A stretch of 64,000 nucleotides of DNA from Sva-07 sp963741755 (lineage in GTDB: Bacteria; Actinomycetota; Acidimicrobiia; Acidimicrobiales; Ilumatobacteraceae). Shown here in pieces: positions 44,328 through 56,075 of this stretch (within the stretch, counting starts at the first letter, position 1; every line of letters starts with the position of its first letter). The notes beneath the pieces were generated by a model. It worked only from the letters and a program-made list of their open reading frames with translations. It searched no databases and was not told the DNA's origin. Location: assembly GCA_963741755.1 (NCBI GenBank), contig CAVUJG010000001.1, positions 248,001 to 312,000 on the forward strand, in the 5' to 3' direction. Both the position numbers and the translations under genes were made by a program.

Positions 44328-46031
44328 GTGGCCACCACCGACCCCGACGCTCTGATTGCGTACGTCCGCGAGTCCGTGATCGGACGTGATGACGTGATCG
44401 ACGGCCCGTACGGCCCACGGCCGATCATCTACGCGGACTACACAGCGTCAGGTCGTTCGCTCACGTTCATCGAGGACTACATCCGCTCGGTCGTGCTCCC
44501 GCTCTACGCGAACACGCACACCGAGTCGTCCGGCACGGGCCTGCAGACCACTCGACTGCGAGAGCAAGCGCGGGAGATCATCGGACGCTGTGTCGGCGCG
44601 ACTCGCGACGAGCACGCTGTGGTGTTCTGCGGGAGCGGTGCCACGCACGCCGTCGCGAAGCTGCTCGGAGTGCTCGGGCTGAAGATCCCCTCTGCGCTCG
44701 ACGATCGATACCACTTTGCCGACACGATCCCTGCCGCGGAACGTCCCGTGGTGTTCATCGGCCCGTACGAACACCATTCCAACGAGCTGCCGTGGCGCGA
44801 ATCGATCGCCGACGTCGTGATCATCGACGAGGACGCCGACGGCCACGTCAGCCTCGACCACCTCGAGCGCGAGTTGGTCCGCCACGGCGATCGCACGACG
44901 CTGATCGGTTCGTTCTCCGCTGCATCGAACGTCACCGGGATCATCACCGACACCGTTGCCGTCTCGACGCTGCTGCACGAGCACGGAGCGCTCTCGCTGT
45001 GGGATTACGCGGCGGCAGCACCATACGTCCCGATCGAGATGGGATCGAGCGTCGACGGCAACGGCCACCCCAACCTCGCCTACAAGGACGCCATCTTCAT
45101 CTCGCCGCACAAGCTGATCGGTGGGCCGGGAACGCCCGGCGTCCTCGTCGCCCGACGTGAGCTGTTCACCAATCGGGTCCCGGACGTGCCGGGAGGTGGC
45201 ACGGTCCGCTACGTCAGCACCGCCGAGCACGACTACCACCCCGAGATCGAACACCGGGAGGAAGCCGGCACGCCGGCGATCATCGAGTCGATCAGGGCCG
45301 GCCTCGTGTTCCAGCTCAAAGAGGCCGTCGGGCCCGACGTGATCGAAGCCAAGGAGTCCGACTTCGTCCGGCGGGCGATCGGCCGTTGGGAACAGCACCC
45401 GAACATCAACGTGCTCGGCAGCCACCAGGCCGATCGTCTGTCGATCGTGTCGTTCGTGATCCGCCACGGCGACCGCTTCTTGCACCACAACTACGTGGTC
45501 GCGTTGCTCAACGACGTCTTCGGCATCCAGTCACGCGGCGGCTGCTCGTGTGCCGGCCCCTATGGGCACCGACTGCTCGGCATCGACCTCGAACGATCGC
45601 ACGAGTTCCAGCGGGAGATCAACCGCGGCTGTGAGGGCATCAAGCCCGGCTGGGTGCGCGTGAACTTCAACTACTTCATCGACGACGCCACCTTCGACTA
45701 CATCGTCGACGCCGTCACGATGATCGCTTCGCACGGCGCCTCGCTGTTGGACGAGTACGACTTCGAACCCGACAGCGGCCTCTGGCACCACCGCCGTGGC
45801 ACGCGGGGCCCGTCGATGAGCCTCGACGAGATCTCCTACGACGGCGGCCGGATGCAGTTCGAGAACCGGCGCCACAGTGAGCCCGTCGACCTGGCGCGCC
45901 ATCTCGCATTCGCCCACGAGTTGTTCCACGCAGGTTCCGCGGATCGTGCGCCCGCGGCGCCGACGCCCGAGACCAACGCCGACTTCGAGACCCTGCGGTG
46001 GTTCCCGTACGCGACGGACGTCGTTCGATGA
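44328..46031 (+). CDS. Class V aminotransferase-fold (cysteine desulfurase-like) PLP enzyme
   Basis: 567 aa, longer than SufS/IscS (about 400). PLP lysine in FISPHKLIGGPGTPG near 255-269, NTHTESSGTGLQT and FCGSGATHAVAKLLG in the N-half, and a Cys-rich loop RGGCSCAGPYGHRLLG near 398 where desulfurases keep their catalytic Cys. The last ~110 residues are extra. GTG start. Divergent from the ATPase with 73 bp between starts. May be a desulfurase or a related lyase; undetermined. Confidence 0.82.
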   Translation: MATTDPDALIAYVRESVIGRDDVIDGPYGPRPIIYADYTASGRSLTFIEDYIRSVVLPLYANTHTESSGTGLQTTRLREQAREIIGRCVGATRDEHAVVFCGSGATHAVAKLLGVLGLKIPSALDDRYHFADTIPAAERPVVFIGPYEHHSNELPWRESIADVVIIDEDADGHVSLDHLERELVRHGDRTTLIGSFSAASNVTGIITDTVAVSTLLHEHGALSLWDYAAAAPYVPIEMGSSVDGNGHPNLAYKDAIFISPHKLIGGPGTPGVLVARRELFTNRVPDVPGGGTVRYVSTAEHDYHPEIEHREEAGTPAIIESIRAGLVFQLKEAVGPDVIEAKESDFVRRAIGRWEQHPNINVLGSHQADRLSIVSFVIRHGDRFLHHNYVVALLNDVFGIQSRGGCSCAGPYGHRLLGIDLERSHEFQREINRGCEGIKPGWVRVNFNYFIDDATFDYIVDAVTMIASHGASLLDEYDFEPDSGLWHHRRGTRGPSMSLDEISYDGGRMQFENRRHSEPVDLARHLAFAHELFHAGSADRAPAAPTPETNADFETLRWFPYATDVVR

Positions 46032-46115
46032 TCGGGATGCTCTGACGCCCGGCGTCCACACCCGAACGACACCTGATCGTCACGAAACCGTCATATTGGG
46101 TTAGGCTCGGCGGCC

Positions 46116-47345
46116 ATGTCGAGGATGAGCGGGATGACGGCGGGTGGCGTTCGACGTTCGCTCGCGTCCATGGCCGTGATCCTGGCTGTCGCCGTCGGTG
46201 CCAGCGCCGTCCCGCTCACCGTGGCCAATGCGCAGGATCCGGCTGCGGTTCGCGCCGCCCAGGAGATTCAAGCAGCACGCGATCGGGCCAATGCCGCAGC
46301 GCAGGCGATGTTCGACGCCGAGTCGCGACTCGACACACTCGAACTCGAGATCACCGCCGCCGAGCAGGACCTGACAGCCGTCGAGGCCCAGGCCGACACG
46401 ATGCGCTCGAGCCTGCAGCAAGACGCACAGCGCAGCTTCGTCAACTCCGGCAGCTCGATTCCACTGTTGATCGACCTCGACCAGGCCAACGCCGGCATCA
46501 CCGCCGACCGTCAGGCGTCGGTCGCCCGCGGCGCCGCCTCGGTCGAGCTCGACGACTTCGACGCCGTGATGAAGGACGTGCGGGCCAAGCGCGCCGAGCT
46601 CGAACGCCAGCAAGCGGCCACGACGCAGGCCCGTGAGCAGTTCGAGGATCTCAAGGCGGCCGCGGAATCAGAGGTCGTGAAGCTCGCCGAGATCGAGAAG
46701 CAGCGACTGGCCGACGTCGCCGTGCAGCGCGAACTCGAACGCCAGCGACAAGCCAAGATCGCTCAGGAGGCCGAGGCAGCCCGCCAGCTCCAGGCCGCCA
46801 ACGCTGCCGCCCCGCCCGCCGTGCGAGCAAACGTCGCCGTGGCATCGCCGTCCGGAGCGTCATCCGGTTCGTCGAGCGCCCAGGGTGCAGCATCCCCTGC
46901 CCCGGCGGCCGCTCCAGCGCCGACCCCGGTCGCCGAGAGCCCTCCTCCGTCGAACGCCGGCAGTGGCATCGTGTGTCCGGTCGCCGGGCCTCGCGCCTTC
47001 GGTGACACGTGGGGCGCCGCACGTTCCGGTGGGCGCAGCCACGAAGGCGTCGACATGATGTCGCCCGGCGGGACCCCATTGGTCGCCGTCGAATCCGGCT
47101 CGGTGCAGTTCAAGACGACCCGTCTCGGCGGCAACTCGGTGTGGCTCAACGGCAGCAGCGGAACCCGGTACTTCTACGCCCACCTCAGTGCGTGGGAGGG
47201 TTCGAGCCGCAGCGTGTCGCAGGGCGAAGTGATCGGTTACGTCGGCGCCACGGGCAACACGACCGCCAACCACCTGCACTTCGAGATCCATCCCGGCGGC
47301 GGCCGCGCCGTCAACCCGTACCCGTACGTCCGCGCCGTCTGCTGA
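46116..47345 (+). CDS. M23 (LytM-type) peptidoglycan endopeptidase with coiled coil
   Basis: 409 aa, EnvC-like. Signal peptide to about residue 39 (VPLTVANAQD), coiled coil about 40-230 (many Ala/Glu/Gln heptads), Ser/Pro linker, then an M23 domain: SHEGVDMMSPGG (first Zn His/Asp) and HLHFEIHPGG (last Zn His). The LxHLS part reads FYAHLSAW. So all zinc ligands are present, unlike degenerate EnvC activators. A possible -10 (TAGGCT, 46102-46107) is only 8 nt from the ATG, so the mRNA may be leaderless or nearly so. Confidence 0.92.
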   Translation: MSRMSGMTAGGVRRSLASMAVILAVAVGASAVPLTVANAQDPAAVRAAQEIQAARDRANAAAQAMFDAESRLDTLELEITAAEQDLTAVEAQADTMRSSLQQDAQRSFVNSGSSIPLLIDLDQANAGITADRQASVARGAASVELDDFDAVMKDVRAKRAELERQQAATTQAREQFEDLKAAAESEVVKLAEIEKQRLADVAVQRELERQRQAKIAQEAEAARQLQAANAAAPPAVRANVAVASPSGASSGSSSAQGAASPAPAAAPAPTPVAESPPPSNAGSGIVCPVAGPRAFGDTWGAARSGGRSHEGVDMMSPGGTPLVAVESGSVQFKTTRLGGNSVWLNGSSGTRYFYAHLSAWEGSSRSVSQGEVIGYVGATGNTTANHLHFEIHPGGGRAVNPYPYVRAVC

Positions 47346-47451
47346 AGTTCCCCGCGCCCAGGTCTCCGGGAACCACGCTTGTTCCCGCAGGCCCGGGATC
47401 CGGGAACCACGCTTGAAGTTCCCCGCGCCCAGGTCTCCGGGAACCAGGCTT
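47344..47451. repeat. Pair of 37-nt repeats with a third partial unit at convergent gene ends
   Basis: GAAGTTCCCC... units at 47344-47380 and 47415-47451 (36 of 37 identical, period 71), with the 15-nt half CCGGGAACCACGCTT again at 47400-47414. Each unit contains a GTTCCC / GGGAAC inverted pair. The left unit overlaps the M23 stop, the right unit the stop of the convergent dihydroorotate dehydrogenase-like gene. Confidence 0.8.
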
Positions 47452-48485
47452 ACTCGGGGCGGTGGCGGGCGAGGGGGACGGCGCCGGTGCCGATGAAGCG
47501 GCTGGTGTAGGTGGCGATGTTCCCGATGTAGTTGGCCCGCTCGTACGCCGCCGGGTCGCTGGCCGCATGGCTGGCCACCGCGCCACGCATCTGGGTGACC
47601 GACTCGTACTCGTGCTCGACCATCCAGTCACGCAGCTCTGCTTCGATCGTGGCGAGGTGTGCGGGGCCGTGGTGCAGCAGCGACGAGGTCGTCATCGTCA
47701 CGTCGGCGCCCGCAAGGATCAGCTTCGCGGCGTCGAAGCCGGAGTGGACTCCGGTCGAGCCCGCAATCGACATCTTCAGGTGCTCGCGCAGTATCCCGAT
47801 CCAGCGCAACGGCAGCCGCAGTTCCTCCGGCGTGCTCAGTGCGATGCGCGGCGCAACTTCGAGCGTCTCGAGGTCGAGGTCGGGTGAGTAGAACCGGTTG
47901 AACATGACAACGCCGGCGGCGCCCGCACGCTGCAGCCCGACGACGAACGACGCCACCGACGAGTAGTACGGCGAGATCTTCACCGCGATCGGCACGTCGA
48001 CTTCCTCGGCGACGAGCGACACGAGTTCGAGATGTTCGGCCTCGATCGCCGCGCCGCCGATGTCCGGATCGGCCGCAACCGTGTACAGGTTCAGCTCCAA
48101 CGCGTCCGCTCCGGCGCCTTCGAGCAGCCGGGCGTACTTCACCCAACCGCCGATGTTGGCGCCGTTCAGGCTGGCGATCACCGGGATGTCGATCGCGATC
48201 TTCGCGTTCTCGATCAGCTCGAGGTACGAGTCGATGGCCGAGCCGTAGTCGTCGACCTCGGGGAAGAACGATGTCGCCTCGGGAAAGCTCTCGCCGTTCA
48301 CGGTGTAGAGCCGATCGATCTCGGCGGTCTCGTGCTCGATCTGTTCTTCGAAGATCGACGGCAGCACGACCGCGCCGGCGCCGGCCAACTCGAGCTCGAC
48401 CAAACGGTCGAGCTGCCCGGTGAACGGGCCCGCCGATGCAACGATCGGCGACCGCAACGGCATCCCCAGATAGGTGGTGTGCAGG

Positions 48486-48493
<8 letters not shown>
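47450..48493 (-). CDS. Dihydroorotate dehydrogenase-like protein, partner of pyruvate:ferredoxin oxidoreductase
   Basis: 347 aa TIM-barrel flavoprotein: LRSPIVASAGPFTG at the start, IPVIASLNGANIGGWV, VPIAVKISPYYS and STGVHSGFDAAKLILAGA for FMN phosphate. This is the DHOD-like family that is fused or adjacent to PFOR in many bacteria. ATG at 48493 overlaps the PFOR stop by 8 bp (ATGCCTGA), so the two are coupled. Its reaction in this setting is not established, and it should not be called PyrD. Confidence 0.85.
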
Positions 48494-52194
<3,701 letters not shown>

Positions 52195-52624
52195 GCCCAC
52201 CATCCTTGCGTCCGCACGAACCCCTGACGACCGCCCAAAGTCCCCAATCTCGCCCGAACCCGATTCGTTCCGGTCCGAACCTCGCCCACGCCGCCCACGC
52301 CCGTTCGCAAATTCGGAGCCGATGTCGCGCTGAACGAGCCGACCGCTCCGAATTTCGGGTCGGAGACGTACGGCACCCCAACGACCCACCATCGGGATCA
52401 CCCGGAAACTCACCGACGTCGAACCGCCGACCCTGGCCGTGCCGCACGCGTTGCTCGGCTCCCGTCCGAAGCCCATGAACGGCCACGTCGGGTCGCGCTG
52501 TGCGCGGGTCGCCGCACGACCCATGCACGGCACTGCCGCCGACGGCGGCAGCATTCACGTTTGCGGGAATTTCGGCGGACCGTCTCACCCGGTTTGCAGC
52601 GCAAACGACTGTTGGAGCGGAGGG
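52195..52624. other. 430-bp intergenic region upstream of PFOR
   Basis: No convincing gene. The stretch nearest PFOR has a weak ribosome site (AAGGATGG) before the ATG. Palindromic copy C lies at 52309-52355. The rest, to the lipoprotein stop at 52625, shows no coding pattern on either strand. Expected to hold the PFOR promoter, which I cannot define. Confidence 0.5.
52309..52355. repeat. Dispersed palindromic element, copy C (degenerate)
   Basis: Arms AAATTCGGAGC (52309-52319) and GCTCCGAATTT (52345-52355), 11 bp perfect, around a 25-nt loop with GTCGCGCTGAACG. The outer part of the arms, perfect in copy A, has diverged. Located about 115 bp upstream of the PFOR start. Confidence 0.75.
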
Positions 52625-52894
52625 TCAGCCGTTGGGGTCGGTCTGGTTGCCGACGGGACCGCCACCGTCTGTGTCGAAGCCCATGTTGTTGCCTTCGTCG
52701 GTCTCGGTGTCGACACCCGGCGAGACCTCATTGTCGAACGGCACGTCACCATCGGAGTCGAGTTCGTCGACGACGGTGGGGCCTGGTTCATCATCGTCGC
52801 TGGCGCACGCTGACGCTGCGGACATGAGTGCAACGCTGAGTACCGCCGCGGCGAGGCCGCGAAGTTGTCGAGAGGGCAAGGGTGAGAGCGTCAC
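52625..52894 (-). CDS. Small acidic lipoprotein
   Basis: 89 aa. Signal peptide with hydrophobic GLAAAVLSVALM and a lipobox-type SAASAC (Cys near residue 30), then ~58 residues that are about one third Asp/Glu with Gly/Pro and no basic residue. Looks like an unstructured surface tail. GTG start at 52894. It follows a second gene of the same design 11 bp upstream; the two are probably tandem paralogues. Confidence 0.6.
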   Translation of the reverse strand: MTLSPLPSRQLRGLAAAVLSVALMSAASACASDDDEPGPTVVDELDSDGDVPFDNEVSPGVDTETDEGNNMGFDTDGGGPVGNQTDPNG

Positions 52895-52905
52895 GGCCGC
52901 GGACC

Positions 52906-53112
52906 TCAGCCGTCGGTGGTCTCGCTCTCGATGTCGTCGGCAATCGAGTTCGAGATGTCGTCGAGCTGGTCGTCCACGCCGTCGACCGGGTTGTCGAGAT
53001 CGTCGTCGTTGCCGTCGTCGTCGCTGCAGGCTGCGGCGCCGAGGGACAGGACTGCTACGGCAGACGCGGCGATCACGCGGCGGGTTACGGAGTTGGTGTG
53101 TGTGGTGGTCAT
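52906..53112 (-). CDS. Small acidic lipoprotein, second copy
   Basis: 68 aa from ATG 53112. n-region TRR, hydrophobic VIAASAVAVLSLGAAAC with lipobox Cys near residue 29, then an Asp/Asn/Glu-rich tail (SDDDGNDDDLDNPVDG, DDISNSIADDIES). No family known. Co-oriented with the next lipoprotein and with trehalose phosphate synthase upstream. Confidence 0.6.
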   Translation of the reverse strand: MTTTHTNSVTRRVIAASAVAVLSLGAAACSDDDGNDDDLDNPVDGVDDQLDDISNSIADDIESETTDG

Positions 53113-53140
53113 GGCAGACACGGCTACCCAGGCCCGTCGC

Positions 53141-54502
53141 TCAACAAACCTGCGCGTCGAGCAGCCGCCGCTCGAAGTCGGCCGCCCAGTGCTCGGAGGT
53201 CCACGAACGCACGGTGTCGGCGCGACGGCGGGCCATTTCTCGACGGGTCGCCACGTCGAGCGCGAGCGCCTGCGCGATGCCGTCGACGACCGACGATGGG
53301 TCGTCACCGTCGACGAGCACCGATCCTGCGCCGAGGTCGTCGGCGGCGCCGGCGCCCCGTGCGAGCACGAGCGCGCCGCTGCGCGGTTCGTTGAGGATCG
53401 AGAACTCCTTCGCAACGAGATTCATACCGTCGCGTCGTGGCGTCACCAAGGCCATGTCGGCGGCAGTGAACAGCGCTGCGACCTGACGTCGGTCGCATCC
53501 CTCGGTCGACACTCGCAACGCGGCGGTTCCATCCGATCGCAACCAGTTCGAGGCCACGTCGTGCGCTCGACGTTCGATCTGGAGGCGGAGTTCTCGCGAC
53601 ACCGTGAGGCTCGTCCTACTGGGTTGCGCGATCTGCACGATCTCGACCTCGTCCGGATGGATGATGCCCGACCGGAAGGCCCGGTCGATCGCATCGATGC
53701 GCTGGGGGATCGCTTTGGTCGAGTCGATCCGGTCGACGCCGACGATCAGCCGTCGCGACGCGACCCGGGAACGCAACCGTTCGACGAGTACTTGGGTGGC
53801 GCGCTCGCTGGAGAGCGCGGTCAGAGATGCCGGATCGATCGACACCGGAGACACCACGGTGTCGTTGCGGCGAGTGCGGCAGAAGCGAGCCAACTCGGCG
53901 TGATCGGCGACGGTCTGCACGCCGATCAGTGCCGGCACCTCCAGCGCGCGCGCCAGCGCATCGGCCACCGGAAGTGCAGCAAGGGTGCCCGCATCGAACG
54001 GCGTGTGGATCGACAACCCGACCGTGAGGTCCGGTCGTTCGACGGCAAGGAACTCAGCCACCAGCAGCAGCTGATGGTCGTGGATCCAGACGAGGTCGCC
54101 GTCCCCTGCAACGTCAGCGACCGCCCGCGCAAAGCGCTCGTTGTGGTCCTGATATGCGCGCCACCATTCGTCGCGCCATTGCACACTTCGGGTCATGCCG
54201 TGCAGCGCCGGCCACAGGCACGAGTTCGCCATCCCGGCGACGGCTGCGCCGGCGAGCGCCGGAGGGATCGCCACCTGACGAAGCGACCCGTGCGGCCAGG
54301 TCGGTGTCGCGACGTCGGGATCGCCCAGCGAGGCTGACGAGCCGATCCACACCGACGGATGACGACGCACGAACGAGTCGAGCGCCGTGACGAGACCTCC
54401 CGGCGCTCGTTGCCAACCCGTCGTTGACGACCATGTCACGGGAAGCCGGTTGGCGACGACGAGCATCCGAGGACGCGTCGGTTCGAGCTCGTTGGCGGGC
54501 AT
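53141..54502 (-). CDS. otsA: Trehalose-6-phosphate synthase (GT20)
   Basis: 453 aa. Transfers glucose from a nucleotide sugar to glucose-6-phosphate. GT20 marks: VVANRLPV start, PGGLVTALDSF, WIHDHQLLLVAEFLA, GLSIHTPFD, VDRIDSTKAIPQRIDA, and TPRRDGMNLVAKEF. Slightly shorter than most OtsA (about 470-490). No otsB phosphatase follows; it must be elsewhere. Makes trehalose for osmotic or desiccation tolerance, which agrees with the Na+/H+ antiporter operon just upstream. Confidence 0.92.
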   Translation of the reverse strand: MPANELEPTRPRMLVVANRLPVTWSSTTGWQRAPGGLVTALDSFVRRHPSVWIGSSASLGDPDVATPTWPHGSLRQVAIPPALAGAAVAGMANSCLWPALHGMTRSVQWRDEWWRAYQDHNERFARAVADVAGDGDLVWIHDHQLLLVAEFLAVERPDLTVGLSIHTPFDAGTLAALPVADALARALEVPALIGVQTVADHAELARFCRTRRNDTVVSPVSIDPASLTALSSERATQVLVERLRSRVASRRLIVGVDRIDSTKAIPQRIDAIDRAFRSGIIHPDEVEIVQIAQPSRTSLTVSRELRLQIERRAHDVASNWLRSDGTAALRVSTEGCDRRQVAALFTAADMALVTPRRDGMNLVAKEFSILNEPRSGALVLARGAGAADDLGAGSVLVDGDDPSSVVDGIAQALALDVATRREMARRRADTVRSWTSEHWAADFERRLLDAQVC

Positions 54503-54534
54503 GACGCCGCGCGACTACCCGTCGAGCTGGTGTG

Positions 54535-54837
54535 TCAATCGTGGAGCATGTCGAGCAGCTCGCCGACGGTGTGCTGGCCTTCGAGCGGGTGGCGCAGCTT
54601 CGTTCGATCGATGATCTCGTAGTGGTTGCGACGACCGACCTTCTCGCGGCGCAGGTAACCGCCGGCCTCGAGGTCGTCGAGAATCCGTTGCACGGCGCCG
54701 GGCGTGATCCCGACCACGTAACTGAGGTCGCGCTGGCGCAGATCCGGGTCGCGGCTCAATGCCACCATCACGTGGGCGTGGTTCGTCAGGAACGTCCACG
54801 CGGGCAGATCTGGCTTCGGTTCGATCAACGTCACCAT
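54535..54837 (-). CDS. Winged-helix transcriptional regulator (MarR/ArsR-type fold)
   Basis: 100 aa from ATG 54837 (an upstream start near 54888 would add 17 residues). The winged helix is FLTNHAHVMVALSRDPDL, then RQRDLSYVVGITPGAVQRIL and a wing GGYLRREKVGRRNHYEI. A short C-terminal helix (HTVGELLDMLHD) could dimerise. Located between the mnh operon and otsA on the same strand, so it may regulate either. Confidence 0.8.
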   Translation of the reverse strand: MVTLIEPKPDLPAWTFLTNHAHVMVALSRDPDLRQRDLSYVVGITPGAVQRILDDLEAGGYLRREKVGRRNHYEIIDRTKLRHPLEGQHTVGELLDMLHD

Positions 54838-54904
54838 TTGATCATAGGTATTGGAAGACACCTGTTGCCCAGTGTTCCTCTCGGACGTCATCGAACGTCG
54901 AGCC

Positions 54905-55285
54905 CTAGCGGTCGTGGCCATCGACGTCTCCCCGTGGGCTCTCTGCGACGCTCGACTCGCTCTCGGCCAATTCTCGCTCAGGAGCCGCGAGTTCGTCGAC
55001 ACGCAGGTGATCGGATTCGGTGGTGCGATGCGTGGCCCGGAAGAGCAGGTGGGTGCTCGCCGGCAGGGTCAGCAGCAGCGCTGCCGCAACGATCGCCAGT
55101 TCGGCGGCGCCTCGGACACCGACTTCGATGCTCGCACCGATCGCGACGAGCAAGAACGCGATCGGGCTCGCCTTGCCGGCAGCGTGAAACCTTGCGTACG
55201 GCGTGGTGAACGTGAGCAGGCCGATGCCGGCGAGCAGCGCGACGAGGGCGCCGAGCAGGATGAAGGCCGAGCTGACGACGTTCAT
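54905..55285 (-). CDS. mnhG: Mrp-type Na+/H+ antiporter subunit G
   Basis: 126 aa. Three transmembrane helices in the first 80 residues, with the family GIGLLTFTTPYARFHAAGKAS loop; acidic C-terminal tail of 40 residues beyond the usual ~100 aa. ATG overlaps the mnhF stop (ATGA). Last gene of the operon. Confidence 0.92.
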   Translation of the reverse strand: MNVVSSAFILLGALVALLAGIGLLTFTTPYARFHAAGKASPIAFLLVAIGASIEVGVRGAAELAIVAAALLLTLPASTHLLFRATHRTTESDHLRVDELAAPERELAESESSVAESPRGDVDGHDR

Positions 55286-55539
55286 GGTCGCCCTGTGGTC
55301 TCGATGAATCGGCTGAGGGCCACGGTGGCGGTGAACGCAACGATGGCGATCACCACGAGGACGCCGATGTAGAGCGTGTCGCCGGTCTCGGCCACCCGTG
55401 TGCCGATGGCGCCCATCAGCGCAACGAGGGCGGCATCGAGCGAGATCACCCGGTCGGCCAGCGACGGGCCGCGGACGAGACGAATGCCCGCCAGGATCCC
55501 TGCCAGCAGGAAGATCCCGACGGCGATGTCGGCGATCAT
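55282..55539 (-). CDS. mnhF: Mrp-type Na+/H+ antiporter subunit F
   Basis: 85 aa with three helices and the conserved IRLVRGPSLADRVISLDAAL loop and GDTLYIGVLVVIAIV. ATG 55539 follows GGAGGAGA. Overlaps both neighbours by 4 bp. Confidence 0.93.
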   Translation of the reverse strand: MIADIAVGIFLLAGILAGIRLVRGPSLADRVISLDAALVALMGAIGTRVAETGDTLYIGVLVVIAIVAFTATVALSRFIETTGRP

Positions 55540-56075
55540 GTTGTCTCCTCCTTCACTGGCAGCGCCCGGCACGCGAGTTCGGCGAGGAGGCGCACGTGCT
55601 GTTCGATCTCGGGCGCCTTCTCGGCGTGGAGCACGTGCAGATAGAGCCGACCGGTGTCGCCGTCGCTGTCGATGACGGCCGTTCCCGGTGTGACGGTGAT
55701 GGCCACCACGAGCATCAGGAAGTGCGACCTCGACTCGATCGTCGTGTCGACTGCGATGATCGCTTCGTCGGTGTAGTCGGTCGGTGTCAGGATCTCCCAC
55801 GCCACCTGCACCGTGGACACGACGAGGTCGACTGCGACGAGCCACACGAACCGCAGCAGCGGCAGAATGCGCAGGCCGTCGGCGGTGCGGTCGATGCCGG
55901 CGAACAACGTGGCGGCGGTCGCCACGATCGTTCCCGACACGACGTTGGCGACCGACACCGAGCCCCACAGCGCACACCATGCGCCGACGAGCAGGGCCAG
56001 TGTCAGCAGGCGTCGAGGTGTCAGCAACGTGCGCACCGAACTCCACGACGAACGCGCAGTGATGGTGTCCATCAT
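55536..56075 (-). CDS. mnhE: Mrp-type Na+/H+ antiporter subunit E
   Basis: 179 aa from ATG 56075, which overlaps the mnhD stop (ATGA); a longer open frame upstream is not used. Two N-terminal helices (LLTLALLVGAWCALWG), WLVAVDLVVSTVQVAWEIL, and the soluble PGTAVIDSDGDTGRLYLHVL segment are typical of MnhE. Confidence 0.92.
   Translation of the reverse strand: MMDTITARSSWSSVRTLLTPRRLLTLALLVGAWCALWGSVSVANVVSGTIVATAATLFAGIDRTADGLRILPLLRFVWLVAVDLVVSTVQVAWEILTPTDYTDEAIIAVDTTIESRSHFLMLVVAITVTPGTAVIDSDGDTGRLYLHVLHAEKAPEIEQHVRLLAELACRALPVKEETT

Noticed and set aside
55282..56046. 254-residue frame across mnhF and mnhE
   Set aside because: Its first two thirds are Arg-rich shadow of mnhE; only the last 85 residues are MnhF.
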